In this document: piece by piece, positions 53,399 through 62,856 of the stretch
How positions within the stretch are numbered: position 1 is the stretch's first letter
Layout: each line of letters starts with the position of its first letter
From: Hyphomicrobium denitrificans ATCC 51888
GTDB taxonomy: Bacteria > Pseudomonadota > Alphaproteobacteria > Rhizobiales > Hyphomicrobiaceae
DNA length: 64,000 nucleotides
Assembly: GCF_000143145.1 (NCBI RefSeq)
Contig: NC_014313.1
Location: 2,542,001 to 2,606,000, forward strand
Direction of reading: 5' to 3'
The notes under the pieces: model-generated
What the model saw: only the letters and a program-made list of their open reading frames with translations
Told to the model about the DNA's origin: nothing
Database searches by the model: none
Position numbers and translations under genes: made by a program

Positions 53399-54250
53399 TC
53401 AAGGATTTGCTGCGGGTGCTTCCGGTTTCGGAGTGCCGGCGCCATTCGCGACGATCTCAGCGACGAGAGCCTTGTCCTCGGCAGGAATTTCGGACACGGC
53501 TGGTGCGTCGGCCTCCGCCGAATGCTCGGTCGCAGGCTGATCCGATTCCGCCGCTGCCTCTTCGGCGGGAGCAGCCTCGGATTCCGGTGCAGCTTCCGCT
53601 ACGGGCTCCGCCGATGCTGGAGCTTCGGCTTCGGCTGAAGCTTCTGCTGGTGCATCGTCGGCTGACGTTGCCTCCTCTGACGCTGCCTCTATCGGAGCGG
53701 CTTCGGCCGAGTCGGCAGATGCCGTGTCGTCCGCAGCCGGTTCAGACACAGGATCGGCTTCGATTTCAGCAGCCGCCGCATCGGAAACCGCTTCGGCGTC
53801 AGCCGCCTCCGCAGCAACTTCAGCAGGCGCCGAATCGTCTGCGGTCGCGTCCCCTGCCGGTTCGGAAGCTGCGGCTTGTTCGGATGCTGTGTCGTCCGCC
53901 ACTGGTTCCGCCGCGGCTTCCGCAGGAGCTTCTTCGGCTGTTGCTTCTGCGGCGACCGCTTCCGGTTCTTCGACGACGGCGGTCTCGGCAGTAGCTTCCG
54001 CCGTCGCTTCCTCTGCAGGTGGCGCAGGCTCATCGGCTGCGGGAGCTTCAGTTTCTGCTTCCGCAGCAGCAATGGCCTGCTCCGGCGCTTGCTCTTCGAC
54101 TATTGCAGCTTCCGCGGGTGCCAGAGCGGCTGACAGATCGCCGATCGCACGTTCGACCGCTTTCATCGCCTTCCAGTCCGAGGTGGCCTCAATGCGCGAT
54201 TGAACGCCCTGATGTAACTCCTTGAGCTTGGACAGAATATCTTCCGACAT
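53399..54250 (-). CDS. Highly acidic low-complexity Ala/Glu/Pro protein
   Basis: This 283-residue ORF has a helical N-terminal ~45 residues (MSEDILSKLKELHQGVQSRIEATSDWKAM then KAVERAIGDLSAAL) that look like a real domain, then ~190 residues dominated by Ala, Glu, Asp, Pro, Thr and Ser, with quasi-repeats such as EATAE and ADDTASE, and a final small segment (AEDKALVAEIVANGAGTPKPEAPAA). The stretch is intrinsically disordered and strongly negative. Codon use is biased like coding sequence. It may be a surface or DNA-mimicking protein, or a linker-type scaffold. Family not recognised. Confidence 0.75.
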   Translation of the reverse strand: MSEDILSKLKELHQGVQSRIEATSDWKAMKAVERAIGDLSAALAPAEAAIVEEQAPEQAIAAAEAETEAPAADEPAPPAEEATAEATAETAVVEEPEAVAAEATAEEAPAEAAAEPVADDTASEQAAASEPAGDATADDSAPAEVAAEAADAEAVSDAAAAEIEADPVSEPAADDTASADSAEAAPIEAASEEATSADDAPAEASAEAEAPASAEPVAEAAPESEAAPAEEAAAESDQPATEHSAEADAPAVSEIPAEDKALVAEIVANGAGTPKPEAPAANP

Positions 54251-54589
54251 CTAGTCTTCCCTTTCTTCTTGGATTTTGAGAAAAAGTCGCCCCTTCATCA
54301 GCGCATGACTGTTCATGCGGATGCTCGTCTTCGAATTTTGCAGTAATGCGCAAGAATAAATGTACAGGAATTATTTACTAAACCGAACAGGTGCGGCGAA
54401 CTGTACACAGCTATAAATTGCGGTCGCGCCGAGCCGAGGCCGCGTGACGGTCCGCAGCGCTCTCACAAAAACTCTCGCAATCGTGAGGAAAGTTCAGCAA
54501 CGGCGTCGATTGAACGCGCCTCAGGTACGCCCAAGTCGAATGTATCGGCAGTCTCAATGGGAGACGCCGCAGGAGACAAGGAGCCTGTT
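54251..54589. promoter_or_regulatory. Intergenic region between the acidic-protein gene and the secreted-protein gene
   Basis: No gene is supported. The stretch is A+T-richer near 54330-54420 and should hold two divergent promoters. AGGGAAG precedes the acidic gene, and an in-frame ATG at 54557 precedes the secreted protein's probable start. Confidence 0.5.
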
Positions 54590-55027
54590 ATGCCGGCACG
54601 TTTGAGTGTTTCCGTGATTGCGCTTGCCTGTGGACTTGCGAGCCTGACCGCGCCCGCCTTCGCGATGCAGGAACAGGGAGGCAACGCGACCATCGCTCCC
54701 GCATCCGTCATTGTATTCAACCAGAAGCTCGACGGTTCGAACGTAAAGCTCACCTACGCCTACGCTCCGCAGAAAAGCTTCGCGGTCGTCTACGGAAGCG
54801 ATCAGCACGGCAAACCCGACAATACGGTGTTGGGATCGATGGCCCTCACCGCGGGCGACCATCGCGACGTGAAAATCCCGATTTCGGGTGAAGTGAAGCA
54901 AGGCAGCCCGCTTTGGGTCTCGCTCTATCAAGCCAAGGGCGACGGCGCGACGTTCGATCGTGCGAACGCGACGTCTTATTGGGGCAAAGGGCCTCTTCCC
55001 TCGACGAACGAGTTCGTCGTCCAATAA
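54590..55027 (+). CDS. Secreted protein of unknown function
   Basis: The chosen ATG at 54590 opens on a signal peptide (VIALACGLASLTAPAFA-MQ). The 145-residue product then has alternating beta segments (SVIVFNQKLDGSNVKLTYAYA, GDHRDVKIPISGEVKQGSPLWVSLYQAKG, SYWGKGPLPSTNEFVVQ). This resembles small periplasmic beta-sandwich domains (DUF7282-like). It is monocistronic with a strong terminator. Confidence 0.75.
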   Translation: MPARLSVSVIALACGLASLTAPAFAMQEQGGNATIAPASVIVFNQKLDGSNVKLTYAYAPQKSFAVVYGSDQHGKPDNTVLGSMALTAGDHRDVKIPISGEVKQGSPLWVSLYQAKGDGATFDRANATSYWGKGPLPSTNEFVVQ

Positions 55028-55042
55028 CAGACCTTAAAATAG

Positions 55043-55073
55043 AAAAGCCCCGCAGCGACTGCGGGGCTTTTTT
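55043..55073. terminator. Strong bidirectional terminator
   Basis: AAAAGCCCCGCAG-CGA-CTGCGGGGCTTTT is a 13-base-pair stem with T runs on both sides. It would end the secreted-protein transcript (plus) and the groEL transcript (minus). Confidence 0.93.
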
Positions 55074-55077
55074 ATTT

Positions 55078-55118
55078 GCGCCTTCCGACTCTTCTCCGAA
55101 GAGCCGGCCGGAAGGCGC
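55078..55118 (-). repeat. 41-nt palindromic element, copy B (inverted)
   Basis: Starts GCGCCTTCCGACTCTTC and ends GAAGAGCCGGCCGGAAGGCGC in two parts. Its minus-strand reading aligns with copy A over the whole 41 bases; the inner stem has CTCTTC/GAAGAG in place of CTCGCC/GGCGAG. Confidence 0.85.
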
Positions 55119-55145
55119 GAAAATATTGCGTAGGCGAGGATCGAC

Positions 55146-55186
55146 GCGCCGGGCGGCCGGCTCCCCGAAGGGGAGTCGCCCGGCGC
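55146..55186 (+). repeat. 41-nt palindromic element, copy C
   Basis: Starts GCGCCGGGCGGCCGGCTC, continues CCCGAAGGG in the loop region and ends GAGTCGCCCGGCGC. Same layout as copy A, with outer stem GCGCCGGGC/GCCCGGCGC. It ends 7 bases before the groEL stop codon, and faces copy B. Confidence 0.85.
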
Positions 55187-55193
55187 AATCAAA

Positions 55194-56840
<1,647 letters not shown>

Positions 56841-56885
56841 CTAAGCAACTCCTGAATTTAACTGATGCTTCGGAGGGGAAGGAAA

Positions 56886-57200
56886 TTAAGCGGCGGCTTT
56901 TTTCTTGGCCGTCACTTCGAGAATTCCGAGGATGTCGCTCTCCTTCATGATGAGGAGGTCCTCGCCGTCGATCTTCACTTCGCTGCCCGACCACTTGCCG
57001 AACAGAACGCGGTCGCCGACCTTGACGTCGAGGGCGTTGACCTTGCCAGCCTCGTCACGGGCACCCGGACCGACGGCAACGATCTCGCCCTGCTGGGGCT
57101 TTTCCTTGGCGGTATCGGGGATGATGATCCCGCCTGCAGTCTTTGCTTCTTCCTCAATACGTTTCACGACCACGCGGTCGTGGAGAGGACGGAACGCCAT
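56886..57200 (-). CDS. groES: Co-chaperonin GroES
   Basis: This 104-residue subunit begins [21 protein letters not shown], contains the mobile loop ([20 protein letters not shown]) and ends VTAKKKAAA. The start at 57200 is the conserved one; the ORF extends further upstream only by chance. A CIRCE element lies upstream. An Ala/Lys tail is slightly longer than usual. Confidence 0.98.
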   Translation of the reverse strand: MAFRPLHDRVVVKRIEEEAKTAGGIIIPDTAKEKPQQGEIVAVGPGARDEAGKVNALDVKVGDRVLFGKWSGSEVKIDGEDLLIMKESDILGILEVTAKKKAAA

Positions 57201-57336
57201 GGGTCTAACCTCATGATTTGGCTTGATGATTCGATGTATGCTTGCAGCGACGGGGAGTTGCATGCAGGACGAACCCAGCTTGTGAACCCGGCTGGCGACG
57301 CCCCGTGACTGCGCGCTGGTTATATGGAAGCGGTTG

Positions 57337-57363
57337 ATAGCACTGTCAAGGATCGAGTGCTAA
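57337..57363 (-). promoter_or_regulatory. CIRCE operator (HrcA binding) of groESL
   Basis: ATAGCACTG-TCAAGGATC-GAGTGCTAA matches the TTAGCACTC-N9-GAGTGCTAA consensus with two mismatches in the left half and none in the right. It lies ~140 bases upstream of groES, where HrcA would repress the operon. Confidence 0.88.
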
Positions 57364-57562
57364 TTTCGGGAGGGTCAGCGCGGCGAAGGGTTAGCGTCCG
57401 CTTCAGATACTGTTCGCGCAGGCGCCCAGCGCATCGGCCGTCAACTTGGCCGCAACGTGGCCGGCAAACGATAATTTTTTGGAAATTTTCGCCGCAGCAC
57501 GCAAATATTCAGACGGCTGACGGCTTTTGTTTCTATAGAGATAATATAGAAGTGATGGCAGC

Positions 57563-57592
57563 GACCGCCGACCTTCTGGGAGATCGGCGGTC
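57563..57592 (-). terminator. Hairpin after the H-NS-type gene
   Basis: GACCGCCGA and TCGGCGGTC form a nine-base-pair stem with a 12-base loop, 18 bases past the hns-type stop. There is no good T-tract, so it may be a weak terminator. Confidence 0.4.
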
Positions 57593-57610
57593 CGCTCGTG
57601 CGACGCTCGG

Positions 57611-57940
57611 TCAGATCTCAAAGTCGGCGAGCTTGGCACCCTTCCTCAGTCGTTCGACGACCCAATTGGGTTTGCGTCCGCGGCCGGTCCAGGTGTCGAG
57701 TTTGTTTTCCGGGTTGGCGTATTTTGCAACGCCTACTGACTTTGTTTTTCCGGGTCCGCGGCCGCGGGCTCCGCCGAACAATTCCGCAACCGAGAAACCG
57801 TGGGTCTCCGCGAGATCTGCGACCCGCTTCTTGATCTCCATCCGCTCGCGATCGCGCGCCATTGCCAGAGCTTTTTTTACTCTTCCATCAAGATCAATAA
57901 GCTCTTTCAGTGAAAGCTTGTCGACATTGACGGCGGCCAT
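57611..57940 (-). CDS. H-NS/HvrA-family nucleoid protein
   Basis: This 109-residue protein has an N-terminal coiled coil (LSLKELIDLDGRVKKALAMARDRERMEIKKRV) and the C-terminal H-NS DNA-binding motif KYANPENKLDTWTGRGRKPNWV. The start at 57940 (MAAVNVDKLS) is typical. The family silences A+T-rich DNA and represses many genes. It is notable that the adjacent 57941-58423 stretch is A+T rich. Confidence 0.93.
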   Translation of the reverse strand: MAAVNVDKLSLKELIDLDGRVKKALAMARDRERMEIKKRVADLAETHGFSVAELFGGARGRGPGKTKSVGVAKYANPENKLDTWTGRGRKPNWVVERLRKGAKLADFEI

Positions 57941-58423
57941 TTTTTTTACCTTTCGCATCACAAAACAAAACCTCTGGTAAATCCACCGCCAATGGTGGAG
58001 TCTGAAAAGTGGCGCAGAAAACTCATACGCCCGCGGCAAAGTCAATATACATATTATACGAACTTCCGGGACAGCGATGAATTATCGGCAATTGATGGTG
58101 CTTACCAATTTAAACATCAGAACCGGCATTACTACGTCGCAGCATTTTATAATGCGGGCAAGCTTTATTGGTTCATAAGATCTAATTTCTAAAATCGGAA
58201 TTAAACAGCGTTGCGTTCGTTCGGCGCTCTGCGGTGCGCAAATCTATTGCCTGAATCCTGGAAAATGACCGACTAACGACCATATGGACCTGCGATCGGA
58301 AAAAATTTCGATCCGTGGAACCCGAGGGCGGATGCAGGCGTTATCGCTAGCTTGTGTTGACTCCTCTCAAAAGCTACTTTCCTGCGTCGCGCTACCTTTA
58401 ACCCAATGGATGAGTGGCCTTTC
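57941..58423. promoter_or_regulatory. A+T-richer region between H-NS-type gene and sodB (~480 bp)
   Basis: Visible items are a 66-codon plus-strand ORF (57992-58192), A+T-rich stretches such as 58040-58130, and the sodB promoter side near 58300-58423. The A+T content contrasts with the GC-rich window. It may be an autoregulated H-NS target. Confidence 0.5.
57992..58192 (+). CDS. Doubtful small ORF in A+T-rich leader of the H-NS-type gene
   Basis: The 66-codon ORF encodes a Tyr/Phe/Asn-rich peptide (ending YYVAAFYNAGKLYWFIRSNF) that looks more protein-like than a random ORF. It lacks a clear ribosome-binding site, and its base composition differs from the window. It may be a remnant of transferred DNA or spurious. 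Confidence 0.3.
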   Translation: MVESEKWRRKLIRPRQSQYTYYTNFRDSDELSAIDGAYQFKHQNRHYYVAAFYNAGKLYWFIRSNF

Positions 58424-59014
58424 ATGACACTGAAACTTCCCGATCTTCCGTATGCTTACGACGCCCTGACGCCGTTCATGTCCGCCGAAACGCTCGAATT
58501 TCACCACGACAAGCACCACCTCGCGTACGTCGATAACGGCAACAAGCTTTTGGCCGGCTCCAAATACGAGGGCCAGTCGCTCGAAGATATCTGCAAGAAT
58601 GCGTATGCCGATAAGAATGCAGGCATCATCAACAACGTCGGCCAGCATTGGAACCACCTGCACTTCTGGCAGTGGATGAAGAAGGGTGGTGGCGGTAAAA
58701 AGCTTCCCGGCAAGATTGAAAAGCTGGTCGACGGCTATGGCGGTTTCGACAAGGTTCGCGGCGATTTCATCGAGGCCGGCAAAGGCCAATTCGGATCGGG
58801 CTGGGCCTGGCTTGTTATCAAAGACGGAAAACTCAACGTTCAGAAGACTCCCAATGGCGAGAATCCGCTAATGCACGGCGCGAAGCCGATCCTCGGCGTC
58901 GATGTCTGGGAGCACAGCTATTACATCGATTATCGCAATGCGCGCCCGAAATACCTCGAAGCGTGGTTCGACAATCTCGTGAATTGGGAGCATGTCGAAG
59001 CGCTGGCGGGTTAA
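58424..59014 (+). CDS. sodB: Iron/manganese superoxide dismutase
   Basis: This 196-residue enzyme starts at the ATG at 58424 (MTLKLPDLPYAYDALTPF); an in-frame ATG at 58406 adds six residues. Metal ligands are in EFHHDKHHLAYV (His27 type), NNVGQHWNHLHFW, and DVWEHSYYIDYRNARPKYL (Asp and His). It dismutates superoxide. The size and NH-terminal pattern fit the Fe-type SodB. Confidence 0.96.
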   Translation: MTLKLPDLPYAYDALTPFMSAETLEFHHDKHHLAYVDNGNKLLAGSKYEGQSLEDICKNAYADKNAGIINNVGQHWNHLHFWQWMKKGGGGKKLPGKIEKLVDGYGGFDKVRGDFIEAGKGQFGSGWAWLVIKDGKLNVQKTPNGENPLMHGAKPILGVDVWEHSYYIDYRNARPKYLEAWFDNLVNWEHVEALAG

Positions 59015-59049
59015 CTCCCCTCGCGTTCTCATTTGCTTCTTATGATTCC

Positions 59050-59100
59050 CGGGGCGCCGGTATGGTATAAGGCTCAAAAGGTCTGCCATGCGGCGCCCCG
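59050..59100 (+). promoter_or_regulatory. Long hairpin abutting the start codon of the cNMP-patatin gene
   Basis: CGGGGCGCCG at 59050-59059 pairs perfectly with CGGCGCCCCG at 59091-59100, with inner TATGG/CCATG pairing. The ATG of the gene is the next base. A loop of ~20 bases contains AAAAGG, the only ribosome-binding candidate. Confidence 0.7.
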
Positions 59101-60936
59101 ATGTCGTTTAAGCCCTTCTCTCTTTCGAGCGTCACCACGTTTCGGGATTTGCCTCCGAACGTTTTGCGTTCGCTCGAGGAACGGCTGCAGCCCGTATCCG
59201 TGAGGCATGGAGACTGCGTCGTCCGGCAAGGCGAAATCGCCGACGCGCTGCATGTCGTCGTATCCGGCCGATTTGCCGTCGAGATCGACGGGCATGACGA
59301 ACCGGTCGCGGAAATCACGCACGGATCGACGATCGGCGAGATCGCATTTTTTACCGGCGGCGCGCGAACAGCGACCGTGCGAGCGATCCGCGACGGTGTC
59401 GTCGTGCGACTGACGCGCGATGACTTCAATTCGATATCCGAGGCGTCGCCTGCGATCTGGGCCGCGCTCACCGCGACGCTCGCAGAGCGTCTTGCTATGC
59501 AAACGCGACTGCACGCCGATCTCCGTCGCGACATCGGCGTTAATGTTCCGCGCCCGCGGCCTCGAACGCTTGCTGTCGTCGGATGCGCGGATGTGCAAAT
59601 CGATCCTCAATTCCTACGCGATTTCGCGAGCATCGCAGCTGCACGTCCCGGCACGGTCATCGCAACACGCGAGACGCTGCGCGATGTGCTGGGACGCGAT
59701 CCGCGCGACGATGAGGATCTGACGGCGGCGTTGAACGAACTCGAAACCCGCTATTCTACAGTCGTTTTCATCGCTGATCGCGAACCGACCGCGTGGAGCG
59801 CGAAATGCATTCGCCAGGCCGACGAATTGCTGCTCGTCGCGGCGTCATCGGATGATCCGATCGGATGCGCCGTGCCGCTCGGCGCGTTGGAAGCGTTCGC
59901 GCTGACGCTGCACCCGCCGCACTCACGACGAATGGCCATCGTTCATCGCCGCAAGGGGATCGTGCAAGGCACGCGGCATTGGCTCGTCGGCCGCGAGCCC
60001 GCCATGCACCATCATGTTGCGCTCGGCGACAGCGAAGACGTGGCGCGCCTCTGGCGGTTCATCGTTGGCGAAGCCTTGGGCTTCGTCGCCTGCGGCGGCG
60101 GTGCGTACTGCGCGGCACACGTTGGAATCTACCAGGCGTTTCGCGAAGCCGGCGTCGGTTTCGATCTCATCGGCGGAACGTCGGGCGGCGCGGCGATGGC
60201 GGCGGCGATCGCGCAGGATGCCGATCCCCTGGACATCGACGCAGGCGTGCATCGCATGTTCATCGAAGGCCGCGCGATGGCGCGCTATACGGTGCCTCGC
60301 TACAGCCTGCTCGATCATGCGCACTTCGATCATCACCTCGAAAAGGAATACGGCGCCGTCCGCATCGAGGATTTGTGGAAGCCGTATTTCGCTGTCTCGG
60401 CCGATCTGACCGCCTACGAACCGGAAGTTCATCGCCGGGGCAGTCTTTGGCAGGCCATTCGCGCGAGCGCGGCGATCCCTGGCCTGCTGCCACCATTTTA
60501 CACCGACGATGGACGAATGCTCGTCGATGGGTCGGTGATTGCCAACGTGCCGATCGATACGATGCACCGTCTGAAGCGCGGGCCGAACGTCGTCGTGAGT
60601 TTTGACACGGGTGACAGGCAGCAGTTCCCGGTCGACTACGCGTCGCTTCCAAAGCGCCGCGAGCTGATCTGGCAGCTTTTGAATCCGCGGAGCACCGGCA
60701 GGACGCCGCACGCTCCTTCGGCCGCGACCGTCCTTGTGCGGAGCCTGATGGCCAATCGCGGGCATTTCGAACGGCACCTGACGGCCGACGATTGGCTTCT
60801 CGTGCCCCCAACCCCTCCCGGAATGGGCGCGCTCGACTGGCGGCGTCACTCCGAGATCATGACCGGGGCGTACACGTACACTCGAAACGCGATCGAAACG
60901 CGGGGTTTGCCGCTCTTTTTGTCCTCCGGACACTGA
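59101..60936 (+). CDS. Cyclic-nucleotide-binding/patatin-like phospholipase (NTE type)
   Basis: This 611-residue protein has an N-terminal cNMP-binding domain (~1-130; GEIADALHVVVSGRFAVEIDG, HGSTIGEIAFFTGGARTATVRA), a middle segment (~150-300) related to the NTE linker, and a patatin domain (~326-530) with oxyanion loop CGGGAYCAAHVG, nucleophile GGTSGGAA (~358) and the catalytic Asp in DGSVIANVP (~476). It is a soluble or peripheral lysophospholipase gated by nucleotide binding. A hairpin precedes the start. Confidence 0.93.
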   Translation: MSFKPFSLSSVTTFRDLPPNVLRSLEERLQPVSVRHGDCVVRQGEIADALHVVVSGRFAVEIDGHDEPVAEITHGSTIGEIAFFTGGARTATVRAIRDGVVVRLTRDDFNSISEASPAIWAALTATLAERLAMQTRLHADLRRDIGVNVPRPRPRTLAVVGCADVQIDPQFLRDFASIAAARPGTVIATRETLRDVLGRDPRDDEDLTAALNELETRYSTVVFIADREPTAWSAKCIRQADELLLVAASSDDPIGCAVPLGALEAFALTLHPPHSRRMAIVHRRKGIVQGTRHWLVGREPAMHHHVALGDSEDVARLWRFIVGEALGFVACGGGAYCAAHVGIYQAFREAGVGFDLIGGTSGGAAMAAAIAQDADPLDIDAGVHRMFIEGRAMARYTVPRYSLLDHAHFDHHLEKEYGAVRIEDLWKPYFAVSADLTAYEPEVHRRGSLWQAIRASAAIPGLLPPFYTDDGRMLVDGSVIANVPIDTMHRLKRGPNVVVSFDTGDRQQFPVDYASLPKRRELIWQLLNPRSTGRTPHAPSAATVLVRSLMANRGHFERHLTADDWLLVPPTPPGMGALDWRRHSEIMTGAYTYTRNAIETRGLPLFLSSGH

Positions 60937-61073
60937 AGCAGCCTCCAACCGTCGTCGGAACGCCACAGCGCCAAGAGGTTGTACTCACGGCGGCACTCGC
61001 GCGTTGCCCCGGCCTTGAGGGTGCCTTAAAACATTTGCGCTATTAGAGGGTTTTTCGGGTCCGGAGGTATTCA

Positions 61074-62423
61074 GTGTACAGGGCGAGGCTCTGTGTCGGC
61101 GTGGTGTTGGCGTTCTCGCTTTGCCTGACGGGCTGCGCGGCGACCATTCCGCGTAACGGCATCAGCGACGCCAGGCTCGCACTGGAAGCCGAAATCCCCA
61201 ACATGCACGGCGTGCGTTTCTGGGCTGATGAAGTTCCCAAAAATCCGATTGCGGAAATCAAGCGCCGCACGGCGCACATGCCGCCAATCGCCCGCAGCGC
61301 CAAGCGCATCGACGGTCGTCCATTGATCGAAACGCTCGCACTTTCCGGCGGCGGTTCCGACGGAGCGTTCGGCGCGGGCGTTCTCGCGGGATGGAGCAAG
61401 CGCGGCGACCGTCCAGAATTTGAGATCGTCACCGGTGTCAGCGCCGGCGCCATCATCGCTCCGTTCGCGTATCTCGGACCGTCGGAAGACGAAAAGCTGA
61501 AAGCGATCTGGACGCAGTACAAGCAGAACGAAGTCATCACCACGCAACTGCTGCCGGCGCTGTTCGGCGGCCCGGCGCTCGCCGATACGACGCCGCTGCA
61601 GGAACTGATCGCGCATTACGTCGACCGCGAATTTCTCGACCGTATCGCTGCGCAGTACAGACGCGGCCGCATCCTGATGGTGCTGACGACGAATCTCGAC
61701 GCGCAGCGGCCCGTGGTCTGGAACATGGGCGAAATCGCGCTCAGCAGATCGCCGCGCGCGATCGAGCTGTTCCGTAGTGTGATCCTGGCATCGGCTGCCA
61801 TTCCGGCGGCATTCCCACCCGTCAAGATCGAGGTCGAGGCGGACGGCAAGATGTACGACGAGCTGCACGTCGACGGCGGCACGACGCGCGAGGTTTTCGT
61901 CCTGCCCGCGGAAGCGCCGCTGCAGGCATTCGACTCCCTTTATCCCAAGCCGCCGATCCGCAGATTTTTCATCATCAAGAATGGCAAGGCATCGCCGGAG
62001 CAGGAAGTCGTCAAGGCGACGACCTTGCAAATCGCGTCACGGGCGATTTCGACGCTGATCAAGAGCCAGAACCAGGGCGAGCTGTATCATATCTATCGGA
62101 TCGCGCTCGACGCGGGTGCAGACTTCAACTTCATGTCGGTTCCGGCATCGTTCGACTTCAAGACGACCCAGATTTACGATCCGAAGTACCAGACAGCCCT
62201 TTACGAGGAAGGTATCCGGGAAGGCCGCCGAAACATCTGGCTGAAATCGCCGCCGGGGCAGGCGCCGGTCGGCGTCCGTTATCAATCCAACGCGCCTGCG
62301 AAGGCGCGAATTCCCGAACTCGGCGCAGCGCCTTCCTTGGCGAAGCCCCAAGCGAGCAAGGCGAGCGCGAATAAAGTGGCTGCTAATTCCGGCTGGCAAA
62401 GCTCAGTACAGTCAGCACCGTAA
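61074..62423 (+). CDS. Patatin-like phospholipase, lipoprotein
   Basis: This 449-residue protein starts at a GTG with GGAGGT upstream. It has a type II signal peptide with lipobox LTGC-AA (~22), then a patatin domain: LALSGGGSDGAFGAGVLAGW (oxyanion loop, ~89), GVSAGAI (~121) and DGGTTREV (~267). It would hydrolyse acyl lipids at the envelope. A C-terminal Lys/Ala/Ser-rich tail follows. It shares the fold but not the domain layout with the preceding gene. Confidence 0.93.
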   Translation: MYRARLCVGVVLAFSLCLTGCAATIPRNGISDARLALEAEIPNMHGVRFWADEVPKNPIAEIKRRTAHMPPIARSAKRIDGRPLIETLALSGGGSDGAFGAGVLAGWSKRGDRPEFEIVTGVSAGAIIAPFAYLGPSEDEKLKAIWTQYKQNEVITTQLLPALFGGPALADTTPLQELIAHYVDREFLDRIAAQYRRGRILMVLTTNLDAQRPVVWNMGEIALSRSPRAIELFRSVILASAAIPAAFPPVKIEVEADGKMYDELHVDGGTTREVFVLPAEAPLQAFDSLYPKPPIRRFFIIKNGKASPEQEVVKATTLQIASRAISTLIKSQNQGELYHIYRIALDAGADFNFMSVPASFDFKTTQIYDPKYQTALYEEGIREGRRNIWLKSPPGQAPVGVRYQSNAPAKARIPELGAAPSLAKPQASKASANKVAANSGWQSSVQSAP

Positions 62424-62435
62424 GGACGGCAACGC

Positions 62436-62732
62436 TCAGAACCATCGCGGCTGCCACCAGTGCAGGAGCGTGCGGACCGTTTCGGGAGCGAAGAGATACG
62501 CAAGGCCCGCGATGGCTGCGACCGCCAGCAAAATGAGCACCAGCGCGAGACCGACCGGGGTACGATAGCTGAGGCCAGTGCCGGGAATGCCGAGCGTCAC
62601 CATCGGCCCGTTCTTGCCGACGTTGACCGTCGCGCCGTTGCCGCCAATGCTCGAGCTGACGCCGGTCTTGCTGAGATTGATGCGCACGCCAGGCAAAATG
62701 CTGAATGTTTTGCGGAAGCGGAAATAGCCCAT
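62436..62732 (-). CDS. DUF4236 domain membrane protein
   Basis: This 98-residue protein starts MGYFRFRKTFSILPGVRINLSKTGVSSSIG, the DUF4236 signature (GxRINLSKxGxSxSxG), followed by GPMVTLGIPGTGLSYRTPVG and a C-terminal transmembrane helix (~65-85). It is a small membrane protein often near helicases or phage-defence genes, with unknown function. It is antisense-adjacent to the patatin gene. Confidence 0.85.
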   Translation of the reverse strand: MGYFRFRKTFSILPGVRINLSKTGVSSSIGGNGATVNVGKNGPMVTLGIPGTGLSYRTPVGLALVLILLAVAAIAGLAYLFAPETVRTLLHWWQPRWF

Positions 62733-62856
62733 GTGCTGCTCTCCTCGTCGCCGGAACCGGCGCTTCAATTCTCGGCCCACGCCGCGGGCGGCCCAAAATC
62801 CGCGAATCTAAGAAAAACTAATGAGTCCAACTGTTACTTTCAACAGAGTTGGCAGG

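Larger units (their letters stand above)
57201..57610. promoter_or_regulatory. groES-hns intergenic region (~410 bp)
   Basis: Contains the CIRCE operator and presumably the groES promoter on its left half. The right half has an A+T-rich stretch near 57525-57560 and a hairpin at 57563-57592. No gene is supported. Confidence 0.6.
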
